From Bacillus shivajii (GTDB lineage: Bacteria; Bacillota; Bacilli; Bacillales; Salisediminibacteriaceae), in assembly GCF_020519665.1 (NCBI RefSeq), contig NZ_CP084703.1, forward strand, positions 3,100,001 to 3,164,000: 64,000 nt of DNA. Reading direction: 5' to 3'. Shown here in pieces: positions 54,623 through 63,762 of this stretch (position 1 is its first letter; each line of letters opens with the position of its first letter). Below the pieces are notes generated by a model. The model was not told the origin of the DNA. It ran no database searches and saw only the letters and a program-made list of their open reading frames with translations. Both the position numbers and the translations under genes were made by a program.

Positions 54623-55084
54623 TTAAAGATCTTTATACACTTCTTCTCTAAGAAGGACAAAACCTTGTCGACTATAAAACTCTTTGGCAGTCGTATTTTT
54701 ACACCAATAATCAAGCTCGATTCGATGAATCTTCTCCTGATGAGCGACGTTTTCAATATGCTTCATGAAATACAAGCCATACCCTTGGCCACGTTCGCTT
54801 TCATTTATACTAATTTGATGAACATATAAAGAACATTGCTTCTTTTTGAAAGGGCTCTCTTTACTTCGTTTTATTTCAACCCAAGTATAGCCGATTGGTA
54901 TGTTTTTATTTTCAAGCACGTAAAATTTATGTTGAGGCTTAGGCATTACCTCTTTAAAAAAGGTGAAGATCTCATTTTCATTATAAGGCTTAAATATATG
55001 AGGATACATGTTAGCATGATGATTTTGGACATGACGGTTTAAGGTTGTAATTAACTTAACATCATCTGTTTCATAAATGTTCAT
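54623..55084 (-). CDS. GNAT-family N-acetyltransferase, 153 aa
   Basis: Acetyl-CoA-binding motif QISINESERGQGYGLYFMKH (R-G-x-G-Y-G) at about residues 88-107, preceded by IPIGYTWVEIK and followed by IHRIELDYWCKNTTAKEFYS, typical GNAT strands beta4-beta6. ATG 55084 with GGAG nearby; in-frame ATGs upstream are possible. Substrate unknown. Same direction as two small membrane genes just upstream (15 and 12 bp gaps), probably one operon. Confidence 0.85.
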   Translation of the reverse strand: MNIYETDDVKLITTLNRHVQNHHANMYPHIFKPYNENEIFTFFKEVMPKPQHKFYVLENKNIPIGYTWVEIKRSKESPFKKKQCSLYVHQISINESERGQGYGLYFMKHIENVAHQEKIHRIELDYWCKNTTAKEFYSRQGFVLLREEVYKDL

Positions 55085-55099
55085 TCGCATCATCTCCAT

Positions 55100-55372
55100 T
55101 TAAAAAATAATAAAACCGAGCATGATCAAAACTACAATACATGCTGCAATTAAATTTGCAATTGATGCAGATTTATTTTTCATTTTCGACTGCTCAAATG
55201 AACGAATAAAAAATGATAATGAAATCAACCCGATTACAAGAGGTAATACCTCCCTTGGTAAAACGTGTATAAACATCAAAACCCAAACAATTACTGCAGC
55301 TGTTAAAACGAAAAGATCGATAAAGTAAAAAGGCTGCAACCTGTTTGCTTTTTCTTTTTTAACTGAAAACAT
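55100..55372 (-). CDS. Small three-TM membrane protein, 90 aa
   Basis: Hydrophobic segments at about 17-36 (FIDLFVLTAAVIVWVLMFIH), 40-60 (VLPLVIGLISLSFFIRSF) and 68-90 (IANLIAACIVVLIMLGFIIF), with a basic N-terminus. No family recognised. Between another small membrane gene and the acetyltransferase gene in a tight cluster. Confidence 0.55.
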   Translation of the reverse strand: MFSVKKEKANRLQPFYFIDLFVLTAAVIVWVLMFIHVLPREVLPLVIGLISLSFFIRSFEQSKMKNKSASIANLIAACIVVLIMLGFIIF

Positions 55373-55384
55373 ATTTGTCTCTCC

Positions 55385-55651
55385 TTACTCTTTTAAATCT
55401 CTTTTCGGAATATATTTCGTGAAATATGCAGCTAAAATTAACAATATTAATCCTAGCCCCCATACAACGACCCCTAACAAATCAAAAACCATTGCAACTA
55501 ATAAAATAATCGCCATAATATAAAAACAAATGGATGATAAATTTCGTTTAATCGCCTCTTCTCGTCCATTTTCTTTTGCTGACCTTCGTATTTGTATTAA
55601 GAAATAAAGAAGGCTTACCATTAGCGCTGCCATTAATATTAGATTGAACAT
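55385..55651 (-). CDS. Small three-TM membrane protein, 88 aa
   Basis: N-terminal hydrophobic segment (NLILMAALMVSLLYFLIQI), a basic loop (RRSAKENGREEAIKRNLSS), then two further hydrophobic segments (ICFYIMAIILLVAMVFDLLG; VVWGLGLILLILAAYFTKYI). GGGAGAAGC lies before the ATG. No family recognised. First gene of the three-gene cluster; function unknown. Confidence 0.55.
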   Translation of the reverse strand: MFNLILMAALMVSLLYFLIQIRRSAKENGREEAIKRNLSSICFYIMAIILLVAMVFDLLGVVVWGLGLILLILAAYFTKYIPKRDLKE

Positions 55652-55786
55652 AAGCTTCTCCCCTCTTATGTGCTTTCCTTTATACCTTCATTTGGGCCGT
55701 TAGTTAGATTATTCATAAACCATGATGACTCCATCATTTATTTTCCTTCGTTTCGATCATTCTTGCAAGTTTTTATCAAATTAATT

Positions 55787-55814
55787 TCGACAATCTAAAC
55801 TTTTACGTTATACA
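55787..55814 (+). promoter_or_regulatory. Putative sigma-A promoter of an orphan transcript
   Basis: TCGACA (55787-55792), 16-bp spacer, TATACA (55809-55814). It faces a strong terminator about 170 bp downstream with no convincing gene between. Confidence 0.35.
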
Positions 55815-55819
55815 ATTGA

Positions 55820-56016
55820 AAAAATATTGTATTTTTCGGACTTTTTTTGTCAAAATGAACCATCAATCTATAACACCATCCGAGAACTCTGCTGCACCGT
55901 CCACAACTACGTCACAGAAGACGAATTGTAATGTTAGTTATTTAGTCAAAAACGTTATAAATAATCAGTCGTTTCAAGATCCGTATCCCTTCAATCTACA
56001 TGGAGGGATTTTTTTA
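55820..56016 (+). ncRNA. Candidate orphan small RNA, about 195 nt
   Basis: Delimited by the putative promoter at 55787-55814 and a terminator at 55985-56016 (ATCCCTTCA-ATCTACA-TGGAGGGAT then TTTTTTT). The open frame across it has no ribosome-binding site and runs through the terminator, so a non-coding RNA or attenuated leader is more likely than a protein. Speculative. Confidence 0.3.
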
Positions 56017-56105
56017 TTGAGGTTATGTATTGTCGTTTTCGCCGGCTTCGTTCGTTTGTTATGATCGATAGGTTTCTGTATTTGGCTATTTTGCTATGTG
56101 GAATG

Positions 56106-56172
56106 GTGTACCTGGTATTAATCTACCCGGTACAAATCTACCTGGTATTAACCTACTTGGTATTAACCTACC
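56106..56172 (+). repeat. Left array of TACCTGGTA 15-mers flanking the RAYT gene
   Basis: Four and a half degenerate 15-bp units of the form AYCTACCTGGTATTA (56106, 56121, 56136, 56151, 56166). Each holds TACC-N-GGTA, a 9-bp palindrome; one unit keeps symmetry with C in the centre (TACCCGGTA). Confidence 0.85.
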
Positions 56173-56307
56173 TTACTTTGTAGGGTTCCACATGCCTATA
56201 ACCTTTTTCTCAACTATTAATAACTTATCTTTTTTTATAAATCTAGCAGGAATATCACGTTTATTGTCGAACTAATATTTTGGAATTTTTAAAAGGAGTG
56301 ATCTTAT

Positions 56308-56844
56308 GTGAAAAGAGAAAAAAGAATTTGGAATCCTAACAAATATTATCATGTCATGAGTAGAGGAATTAGAAATGAATTATTCAGAAATGAAAGTGAC
56401 TACCAATATTTTGTAGATTTAATTGAGTTCATACACAACAAATATAAAATTGAAGTGGTAGCATATTGCCTTATGAAAAATCACTTCCACATTCTTATAC
56501 GTACGAAAACCAAAAGTTTATCTTACGTTATGAGGTTATTAAAATGGTACTATGCACAATACTTTAATAAAAAATATAAATTAAAAGGCCCTGTCTTTGA
56601 AACTCGGTTTGTTTCTAAACAAATCCTAGATAATCGCGGTTTAATCATTTGTAGTCGCTATATTCACTTTAACCCCCAAAAATTTGTAAAAGATCTAGAA
56701 ACTTATAAATGGAGTAGCTATAGCTATTACTTACCTACTTGCGATCAGCCACCTGATTTTTTATCCACTTCACCAGTCCTCAATCAATTTCCAGGAACAG
56801 ATCAAGAAAAACGCAAAAAATATATTGAATGGTGTCAATATTAG
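56308..56844 (+). CDS. REP-associated tyrosine transposase (RAYT, Y1 family), 178 aa
   Basis: HUH/Y1 transposase of the IS200-like TnpA-REP branch. RIWNPNKYYHVMSRGIRNEL is the typical start; the HUH metal motif is MKNHFHILIRT (HFH, about residues 58-60); the catalytic Tyr is expected in MRLLKWYYAQYFNKKYK (about 80-96); GPVFETRFVSKQIL and CSRYIHFNPQ follow, as in RAYTs. GTG 56308 has AAGGAG 9 bases upstream. Flanked on both sides by 15-bp palindromic repeat arrays and not by IS200 ends, as expected for a domesticated RAYT with its REPs. Confidence 0.88.
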   Translation: MKREKRIWNPNKYYHVMSRGIRNELFRNESDYQYFVDLIEFIHNKYKIEVVAYCLMKNHFHILIRTKTKSLSYVMRLLKWYYAQYFNKKYKLKGPVFETRFVSKQILDNRGLIICSRYIHFNPQKFVKDLETYKWSSYSYYLPTCDQPPDFLSTSPVLNQFPGTDQEKRKKYIEWCQY

Positions 56845-56891
56845 TATTAACCCAATACTCAATACACTCAATCAAACTCTATTAAATAAGC

Positions 56892-57026
56892 ATTTACATG
56901 GTATTAATCCTCCTGGGATAAAGCTATCTGGTACAAACCTACCTGGTATCTATCTACCTGGTATAACCCTACCCGGCACAAACCTACCTGGTATTAACCT
57001 ACCTGGTACACATCCACCTGGTACAT
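56892..57026 (+). repeat. Right array of nine TACCTGGTA 15-mers
   Basis: Nine contiguous 15-bp units, starting every 15 bases from 56892 to 57012, consensus ACCTACCTGGTATTA, same orientation as the left array. Centre variants TACCCGGCA, TATCTGGTA, CACCTGGTA. Being a multiple of three, the period keeps an open frame with a repeating LPGTN-type pentapeptide; this is probably a by-product. Confidence 0.85.
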
Positions 57027-57029
57027 GTC

Positions 57030-57069
57030 AAAAAACCAAAAAAGCTAACCGCAAGTTATCGGTTAGCTT
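57030..57069 (-). terminator. Terminator of pheST
   Basis: Minus strand AAGCTAACCG-ATAACTTG-CGGTTAGCTT then TTTTGGTTTTTT, 14 bp beyond pheT; it directly abuts the right repeat array. Confidence 0.9.
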
Positions 57070-57082
57070 CAAATGACAAATT

Positions 57083-59503
57083 TTATGATCTTAATGTTGC
57101 GCCAAGACGTTCTTCTAAGCCGGCCAATACTTTTTCGTGAACGGTAGTAACATCTTCTTCCGTTAACGTTTTTTCTGGATCTTGATAACGGAGTGAGAAT
57201 GCCAATGACTTTTTACCAGACTCTAAATGTTCACCTTGATATACATCAAAGAGCGATACAGCAGTAAGTAAGTCGCCACCTAATTCAATAATTTCACGTT
57301 CTACATCTGCTGCGACCACCGTTTCGTCCACGACTAATGCGATGTCACGATCCATGGCTGGATAACGTGGAATTGGCGTATAACGTAGTGCTTTCAATTC
57401 ATGGTCTACAATCTTTTGTAAGTTAAGTTCAAATACATATGTTTCTGGTAGAGACCATTCTTTCGCTGTCGTTGGATGAATTTGACCAACCATACCAACT
57501 ATTTCGTCACCAATTCGTACTTCAGCTGTGCGTCCTGGGTGAAACCCTTGACGTTCACTTTGAACATACTGAACATTACCATTAACGTTTAATTCAGCAA
57601 GTAGTCCTTCTACGATACCTTTGACAACGAAAAAGTCGATTGCCTTCTTTTCACCTTGCCAGTTATGCATATGCCACGCGCCCATAAATGCACCAGCGAC
57701 CATTGTTTTTTCATTAGGTTGCTTCGTCACTTTCTCTTCTTCTGTATGGAAGACAGAGCCGATTTCGTATAAGGATACGTCAAGCATGCTCCTGTTTTTG
57801 TTATGGCTTAGTGCATCAAGTAAGTGCGGGATCAGTGTTGTTCTTAGTGTACTGCGATCTTCACTCATCGGTAATGCGACTTTCACTCGTGGCTGATCAC
57901 CACGTTCAAAATGCGATTCTTTTTCAGCAGTTGTTAAAGAGTAGTTCACTGCTTCATGAACGCCGGTGCTTTCTAAGAAACGGCGTGCTTTACGTTTTTC
58001 CTGTTGAACCGTCGTTAAACCACCTGGTGTTGTCGGTGTGTTTGGTAACGTCGTTGGAATGTTATCGTAACCGTAAAGACGCGCGACTTCTTCAACAATA
58101 TCCGCTTCAATTTGAATGTCGTTACGACGAGTTGGAACAAAAACAGTGAAGTGACCATCTTGCTCTTCGTATTCAAACTGTAGTTTTTTGAAAATATTCT
58201 TTACAGTCGTTGCATCAATCTCTGTTCCAAGAACACCATTTATTTTTTCAAGCGTAATGTTTACAGTATGTGGTTCTACGCTTAACTCGTCGTGTGCAAC
58301 AACTCCTGATAGAATCGTTCCACTTGCAAGATCAGCAATTAATTCAGCTGCTCTCTCAGCTGCTTTTTTCACACGAGCTGGATCAACACCTTTTTCAAAA
58401 CGAGCACTTGAATCACTGCGAAGAGCTAAGTTACGACTTGCTTTACGTACGACTGTATCTTTAAAGAATGCTGCTTCTAATAAAATATGTTGCGTGTCCG
58501 CTTGAACTTCAGATTTGGCTCCACCCATGACACCCGCAATCGCCATCGGTTCTGTTCCATTTGTAATGACGAGATGCTCTGATGACAACGTACGCTCAAC
58601 ATCGTCTAAAGAAACGATCGTTTCTCCTTCAGTTGCTCGACGAACAAGGACTTTCTTAGAGTCAAAACGGTCGTAATCAAAAGCATGTAATGGTTGACCG
58701 TATTCTAGTAAAACGAAGTTCGTTACGTCAACGACATTGTTAATCGGGCGAATACCAGCTGCCATTAATTTCGTTTGCAGCCACATTGGTGACGGTGCGA
58801 TTGTTACGTCTTTAATGATTGTTGCACCGTAGTACGGATTATCTTCTTTCGCGTCTACTTCAACGGAAATGTAGTCTGAAGCTTTTTCGCTACCTTCATT
58901 AACGTTTTCTTCAGGGAAAGTCACTTCACGGCCAAGAATTGCACCGATTTCATAAGCAACCCCGATCATGCTTAAGCAGTCTGCTCGGTTTGGTGTTAAG
59001 TCGAGCTCTAACACTTCATCATGAAGGTTTAAGTGCTCAAGTGCATCTTCTCCTGGCACCATGTCTGTTGGGAAAACAAAGATCCCTTCCGCTAATTCTT
59101 TAGCAACAAGCTTGCCTTCAAAACCGAGCTCTTGTAATGAACAGATCATTCCCTCTGAAGTTTGGCCACGTAGTTTTGCACGTTTAATTTTCATACCACC
59201 CGGAAGACGGGCACCAACTTTAGCAACCGCAACATATTGGTCCTTTGCTACGTTTTTCGCACCACAAACAATTTGTACTGGCTCATCTTCACCTACATCT
59301 ACTTGGCATATATTTAATTTATCTGCTTCTGGGTGCTTTTCACATGAGAGCACTTTTCCAACCACGACATTTTTCACACCTTGGTTCATTGCATGAACAA
59401 GGTCAACTTCAACCCCGCTACGTGTTAACTTTTCAGCTACCTCTTCGGCAGTGAGGTCATCTATTTGAATGTATTTTTTTAACCATTGATATGATACAAG
59501 CAC
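57083..59503 (-). CDS. pheT: Phenylalanyl-tRNA synthetase beta subunit, 806 aa
   Basis: Forms the alpha2-beta2 enzyme with PheS; holds editing and tRNA-binding domains. N-terminal OB-type tRNA-binding domain (VVGKVLSCEKHPEADKLNIC), B3/B4 editing domain, B5 domain, inactive synthetase-like core and C-terminal anticodon-binding FDX-ACB domain (YTPIPRYPAMDRDIALVVDE). Full length. 27 bp after pheS. Confidence 0.97.
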   Translation of the reverse strand: MLVSYQWLKKYIQIDDLTAEEVAEKLTRSGVEVDLVHAMNQGVKNVVVGKVLSCEKHPEADKLNICQVDVGEDEPVQIVCGAKNVAKDQYVAVAKVGARLPGGMKIKRAKLRGQTSEGMICSLQELGFEGKLVAKELAEGIFVFPTDMVPGEDALEHLNLHDEVLELDLTPNRADCLSMIGVAYEIGAILGREVTFPEENVNEGSEKASDYISVEVDAKEDNPYYGATIIKDVTIAPSPMWLQTKLMAAGIRPINNVVDVTNFVLLEYGQPLHAFDYDRFDSKKVLVRRATEGETIVSLDDVERTLSSEHLVITNGTEPMAIAGVMGGAKSEVQADTQHILLEAAFFKDTVVRKASRNLALRSDSSARFEKGVDPARVKKAAERAAELIADLASGTILSGVVAHDELSVEPHTVNITLEKINGVLGTEIDATTVKNIFKKLQFEYEEQDGHFTVFVPTRRNDIQIEADIVEEVARLYGYDNIPTTLPNTPTTPGGLTTVQQEKRKARRFLESTGVHEAVNYSLTTAEKESHFERGDQPRVKVALPMSEDRSTLRTTLIPHLLDALSHNKNRSMLDVSLYEIGSVFHTEEEKVTKQPNEKTMVAGAFMGAWHMHNWQGEKKAIDFFVVKGIVEGLLAELNVNGNVQYVQSERQGFHPGRTAEVRIGDEIVGMVGQIHPTTAKEWSLPETYVFELNLQKIVDHELKALRYTPIPRYPAMDRDIALVVDETVVAADVEREIIELGGDLLTAVSLFDVYQGEHLESGKKSLAFSLRYQDPEKTLTEEDVTTVHEKVLAGLEERLGATLRS

Positions 59504-59530
59504 GATGGTTCCTCCTTTATTTCTCCTAAT

Positions 59531-60565
59531 TTATACTCGCTTAAATTGAGATAAAAATCTTGTGTCGTTCGTGTAAAAATGACGGATGTCATCAATGCCG
59601 TATTTTAGCATTGCGAATCGTTCAACACCCATTCCGAATGCGAATCCAGAATATTTTTCTGGGTCAAAACCACCCATACGTAAGACATTCGGGTGTACCA
59701 TACCTGCACCTAATACTTCGATCCATCCTGTTTGTTTACACGTACGGCAACCTTCTCCACCGCAAATCGCACAAGAAATGTCTAGTTCCGCTGATGGTTC
59801 TGTGAACGGGAAGAAGCTTGGACGTAAACGGATCGCGCGGTCTTCACCGAAGTAACGCTTTACAAACGTTTCAAAGATCCCTTTTAAATCACTCATGCGA
59901 ATACCTTCATCTACGACAAGTCCTTCAATTTGCATGAATTGGTGAGAGTGTGTCGCATCATCTTCATCACGACGGTACACTTTACCAGGACAAATGATTT
60001 TAACTGGTCCTTGCCCTTCATGCTTTTCCATCGTTCTCGTTTGAACAGGTGATGTTTGTGTACGTAATAGTAAGTCAGGTGTAATGAAGAACGTGTCTTG
60101 CATATCACGCGCTGGATGATGTTTCGGTAAGTTTAATGACTCAAAGTTGTAGTAGTCCGTTTCAACTTCGGGACCTTCTGCCACGTTGAAGCCCATCCCG
60201 ATAAAAATGTCTTCAATTGTTTCAACAACAGTTGTAAGAGGATGACGACTTCCTTTATTCACAGGGCGAGCCGGAAGTGTTACATCAATACTTTCTTCTT
60301 TTAACTGTTGTTCTAATGCTTGTTCAGCAAGTGTTCCTTCTTTTTTCTCAATCGCCGTTTGTACTTCCTCGCGAACGTCATTTGCTTTTTGACCAACGAC
60401 TGGACGTTCTTCTTTTGAGAGTTTGCCCATCCCTTTTAGGACTTCCGTAATCGGGCCTTTTTTTCCTAAGTATGCAACGCGTAGGTCCTTTAAATCATTG
60501 ACGGATTGTGCTTCTTCTACTTTTTGAAGCGCTTCGTCTTTTAATTGTTCGAGACGATCTAACAT
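59531..60565 (-). CDS. pheS: Phenylalanyl-tRNA synthetase alpha subunit, 344 aa
   Basis: Catalytic class II subunit. N-terminal coiled coil (about 1-85), then motif 1 region ([20 protein letters not shown]), motif 2 ([20 protein letters not shown]) and motif 3 ([19 protein letters not shown]). Standard length. T-box leader upstream. Confidence 0.98.
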   Translation of the reverse strand: MLDRLEQLKDEALQKVEEAQSVNDLKDLRVAYLGKKGPITEVLKGMGKLSKEERPVVGQKANDVREEVQTAIEKKEGTLAEQALEQQLKEESIDVTLPARPVNKGSRHPLTTVVETIEDIFIGMGFNVAEGPEVETDYYNFESLNLPKHHPARDMQDTFFITPDLLLRTQTSPVQTRTMEKHEGQGPVKIICPGKVYRRDEDDATHSHQFMQIEGLVVDEGIRMSDLKGIFETFVKRYFGEDRAIRLRPSFFPFTEPSAELDISCAICGGEGCRTCKQTGWIEVLGAGMVHPNVLRMGGFDPEKYSGFAFGMGVERFAMLKYGIDDIRHFYTNDTRFLSQFKRV

Positions 60566-60617
60566 ATTTTTTCCTCCTTTATTTTCGTTGAACGTTTGAT
60601 TCGTTTTTCAACGCAAA

Positions 60618-60870
60618 AAAGCTTTCGCTCCCAGAAGGGACGAAAGCTCGCGGTACCACCCTTATTAATGTATAAACGAAACAGTATCGTTTTCACATTC
60701 ACTTAAGTAGAAGATAACGGACTTCTTCCCGGATCACCTTCATAGGTTCTCGCCTATGTTCCGGTGTCAACTCCAGAGTGAATTCAGCCGGGCTCCACTT
60801 AGATATGCTCGCAGTCTATGGCATATCCTCCCTGAAAGGAAACTTATCAGCGTACTACTCTCTTTCATCG
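60618..60870 (-). ncRNA. T-box leader of pheST (tRNA-Phe responsive)
   Basis: Minus strand: stem I with AGTAGTACGCTGATAAG, a GAATTC region offering TTC (Phe) as specifier at 60780-60782, the T-box GGGTGGTACCGCGAGC (60649-60664) and the terminator AGCTTTCGTCCCTTCTGGGA then GCGAAAGCTTTTTTGCG. Uncharged tRNA-Phe pairing with the T-box bulge should prevent termination. Confidence 0.95.
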
Positions 60871-61023
60871 TTTTTTGTGATTATTTCACGTTGTTCATAT
60901 ATGTTACACATTATATTCGTTTTCGTGATAAATCGCAAATGGATTTTCGAAAATCAAACAATTAAAATTAACATAGCCTTAGTAAAAATCTTGTTAAAGA
61001 CTAGTGTTTATTTTCAAAAACAA

Positions 61024-61779
61024 TTAGTTTTGACTTAGATGATAAAGTAAAATTCCTGTTGCAACACCGACGTTTAATGATTCAGCTTCCCCGTGGATAG
61101 GAATATATAGATTTTGATCACACATGTTAAGGAGTGATTCTTGAACCCCGCTCCCTTCGTTTCCAACGATTAATGCAAAATGTTCTTGAGGTTCTATCGC
61201 GGTATATGTACTCCCTTGAAGAGATGTTCCAAATATCGGTATTTTATGTTCTTGGCATATCTGTGTAGCTTCTTCTAAGTTCATTTTTTGTACGGGTAAA
61301 TGGAACAAAGAACCTTGGGTTGCACGGAGAACCTTTCCGTTAAAAGGATCAACGGTACCTTCGCCAAGAACCACACCTGTAAGCCCAGCTGCATCAGCTG
61401 TACGAATCATACCTCCGACATTACCTGGGTCTTGAACACCATCAATGAAAAGGAACTTCCCTTCTTCTAATGGCAGGTTTTCGTTAGGAGGCAATTCACA
61501 AATAGCTGTGTACCCTTGAGGTGTTTCGGTTTCACAAATCTCACGCATCACTTTTTCTGTCACTTGAATTTGCTTTAAATTCAAGACTTTCCATTCTGCA
61601 GGAATTTCTCGATCTTCAGCAATCAATAAATCCTTAATTGGAACATTTGCTTTTAAGGCTTCTTCGATAAGATGAATCCCTTCTAGTATAAACAGTCCAG
61701 ATTTTTCACGGCCTTTTCTCGTATGTAGTTTTTTCCAAGCTTTTACTTTTGGATTTTGTACCGATTCAATGATTTCCAT
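61024..61779 (-). CDS. ysgA: TrmH/SpoU-family RNA 2'-O-methyltransferase (YsgA-like), 251 aa
   Basis: SPOUT methyltransferase. N-terminal substrate-binding domain (VQNPKVKAWKKLHTRKGRE) and the catalytic knot with motif 1 DPGNVGGMIRTADAAGLTG, motif 2 ALIVGNEGSGVQE and motif 3 YIPIHGEAESLNVGVATGIL. Probably methylates rRNA; the exact site is unknown. Same neighbours (pheS, sspI) as B. subtilis ysgA. Confidence 0.92.
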   Translation of the reverse strand: MEIIESVQNPKVKAWKKLHTRKGREKSGLFILEGIHLIEEALKANVPIKDLLIAEDREIPAEWKVLNLKQIQVTEKVMREICETETPQGYTAICELPPNENLPLEEGKFLFIDGVQDPGNVGGMIRTADAAGLTGVVLGEGTVDPFNGKVLRATQGSLFHLPVQKMNLEEATQICQEHKIPIFGTSLQGSTYTAIEPQEHFALIVGNEGSGVQESLLNMCDQNLYIPIHGEAESLNVGVATGILLYHLSQN

Positions 61780-62136
61780 GTCGTTCGTCCTTTCTTAAAG
61801 CAATTTCGTTAATTGAAAGTATGTATTCACTTTAGGTATCACCTTTTCCTAAGTTCACTCGATTGCTATCCTTGTTATCTTTTATATCCACTACGACGGT
61901 TTCTATAACTTGTTATGAACACCATAATCATTGGATAACGGCTTTCCATATCGTTTGCACACTTCTATTAGCTCAATACCCATTCATGATGACCTTCTAC
62001 CTTTGTTTTCCAACTAAGTAAGTTCCATAAACCTCTCATGGTCCTTCTGACTTGCCTTTCCACGGTCAACGTAAGCATAAGTTTACCAAGTAAAACAAAT
62101 ATTGAATTCTATGTCATAATCTTACCCTATAACATA
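61780..62136. other. Upstream regions of ysgA and sspI
   Basis: No gene. AT-rich intergenic DNA with divergent promoters expected; nothing else recognisable. Confidence 0.5.
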
Positions 62137-62143
62137 CATACTA
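62113..62143 (+). promoter_or_regulatory. Putative forespore (sigma-G) promoter of sspI
   Basis: A perfect -10 CATACTA at 62137-62143 is preceded at 18 bp by TGTCATA, similar to sigma-G -35 elements. Location 70 bp before sspI suits a forespore gene. Confidence 0.5.
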
Positions 62144-62212
62144 TAACAGATTAAATGGCCAAGTTCGATATTGGCTGTCGATCGATAATATAAGAGGAAA
62201 GGAAGATTTCAC

Positions 62213-62422
62213 ATGAGCTTTAACTTACGCGGAGCAATTATGCAAAACGTGCAAGGCAGTAACCAAGAAGAAGTAGAAGCAACAATTGTGGATGCAGTGC
62301 AAAGTGGAGAAGAAAAAATGCTTCCTGGTTTAGGCGTTTTATTTGAGGTTTATTGGCAAAATGCAAGTGATCAAGAGAAGCAAGAAGTCATTAACCAAAT
62401 TTCTCAAGGCTTGCAAAAATAA
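62213..62422 (+). CDS. sspI: Small acid-soluble spore protein SspI, 69 aa
   Basis: Minor SASP of the SspI family: [20 protein letters not shown] and [17 protein letters not shown] are nearly identical to the conserved family core. Forespore-specific in B. subtilis. GAGGAAAGGAAG precedes the ATG. Confirms sporulation ability at gene level. Confidence 0.96.
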   Translation: MSFNLRGAIMQNVQGSNQEEVEATIVDAVQSGEEKMLPGLGVLFEVYWQNASDQEKQEVINQISQGLQK

Positions 62423-62456
62423 ACATTCTCGCTAGAGGGAGAACGTAAATTTTAAG

Positions 62457-62495
62457 ATAAAAGCTGACCCGATTATAAACGGATCAGCTTTTTCT
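62457..62495. terminator. Bidirectional terminator between sspI and ysdC
   Basis: AAAAGCTGACCCG-ATTATAAA-CGGATCAGCTTTTT; A and T tracts on both sides serve both convergent genes. Confidence 0.9.
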
Positions 62496-62501
62496 TATGG
62501 T

Positions 62502-63578
62502 CTATTGAAATGTAATTTCGTCCACTGTTTTACGGTCAAGCTTTTTAATGACTTCTACAATAAGCTTGACTGCGTTTTCGAAGTCATCACGATGTAACAT
62601 CGCAGCATGTGTATGGATGTAACGTGTTGCAATTGTAATCGATAATGCAGGTACACCATTTGCTGTTAAGTGAATCGCACCAGAGTCTGTTCCTCCACCT
62701 GGGACGCTATCAAACTGATAAGGAATTTCCTTATTATCAGCAGTTCCTGTTACGAAGTCACGAAGTCCTTTATGAGATACCATTGATGCATCATACATAA
62801 TGATTTGTGGCCCGTCACCCATTTTAGCAAGTGCGTCCTTATCAGTTACTCCAGGTGTATCTCCAGCAATTCCTACATCAACAGCAAAGCCGATGTCCGG
62901 CTGAATGTGGTTTGCAGAAGTTTTTGCTCCGCGAAGACCTACTTCTTCTTGAACCGTTCCAACACCATACACTGTATTCGGGTGCTCTTCATCTTTTAAG
63001 CGGCGAAGTACTTCGATAGCGATCGCACAACCGATACGGTTGTCCCACGCTTTCGCCATTAACATTTTTTCGTTTTTCATGACAGTAAAGTCACAAACTG
63101 GTACGACAGAATCGCCAGGGCGAACACCGAACTCCTCAGCTTCTTCACGACTTGTAGCACCGATGTCGATAAACATTTCTTTTTTATCAACGGATTTCTT
63201 CCTTTGCTCTGGTGGTAAAATGTGTGGTGGTTTTGAACCGATTACACCAGGAACATTCCCGTTACGTGTCATGACCGTTACGCGTTGAGCAAGCATGACT
63301 TGCTCCCACCATCCACCTACACATTGAAACTTTAAGTAGCCACGGTCATCAATGTTTGTTACCATAAATCCAATTTCATCTAAGTGGCCGGCAACCATGA
63401 CTTTCGGGCCGTTTTCGTCTCCTGTTTTCTTAGCGATTAAGCTTCCTAAGTGATCTGTTTCCACTTCGTCCGCAAATGGCGAAATGTAACTCTTCATCAC
63501 TTCGCGTGCTTCACGCTCATTACCAGGGATCCCATTTGCATCTGTTAGATCCTTTAGCATCTTCAACGTATTATCCAT
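62502..63578 (-). CDS. ysdC: M42-family metal-dependent aminopeptidase (YsdC-like), 358 aa
   Basis: Cytosolic dodecameric-type peptidase. Metal ligands in [14 protein letters not shown] (His-Asp), [15 protein letters not shown] (bridging Asp), [14 protein letters not shown] (catalytic Glu and ligand Glu), [13 protein letters not shown] (Asp) and [11 protein letters not shown] (His). Also annotated as glutamyl aminopeptidase or cellulase-like in related genomes; peptidase is the better call. Same region as ysdC in B. subtilis. Confidence 0.92.
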   Translation of the reverse strand: MDNTLKMLKDLTDANGIPGNEREAREVMKSYISPFADEVETDHLGSLIAKKTGDENGPKVMVAGHLDEIGFMVTNIDDRGYLKFQCVGGWWEQVMLAQRVTVMTRNGNVPGVIGSKPPHILPPEQRKKSVDKKEMFIDIGATSREEAEEFGVRPGDSVVPVCDFTVMKNEKMLMAKAWDNRIGCAIAIEVLRRLKDEEHPNTVYGVGTVQEEVGLRGAKTSANHIQPDIGFAVDVGIAGDTPGVTDKDALAKMGDGPQIIMYDASMVSHKGLRDFVTGTADNKEIPYQFDSVPGGGTDSGAIHLTANGVPALSITIATRYIHTHAAMLHRDDFENAVKLIVEVIKKLDRKTVDEITFQ

Positions 63579-63717
63579 AACCTTATGTACCCCCTATTTC
63601 TTATACTCCTACCAAAAATATATTCTGATAGTATAAAAAGTTAAAAAATTATGTCACTTTTATCATTATAACGGCTTTTAAGTATAATCTCAATTTTCGT
63701 TTTTGAGTGCTTTTTGA

Positions 63718-63728
63718 GTGCCAGGCAC
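63718..63728. repeat. GTGCCAGGCAC short palindrome
   Basis: Eleven-base odd palindrome (GTGCC-A-GGCAC) followed by CTT, 35 bp beyond the dUTPase stop: a half-element of the CCAGGCACC family, again at a gene 3' end. Confidence 0.55.
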
Positions 63729-63762
63729 CTTTATAACTGAATTTGTATCATTATACAGACAG

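Noticed and set aside
55816-56064. 82-codon ORF left of the RAYT
   Set aside because: No ribosome-binding site and it runs through a strong terminator hairpin.
56825-57076. ORF with LPGTN-type pentapeptide repeats as a protein gene
   Set aside because: It lies out of frame at the end of the RAYT gene with no ribosome-binding site; the open frame follows from a 15-bp repeat period lacking stop codons.
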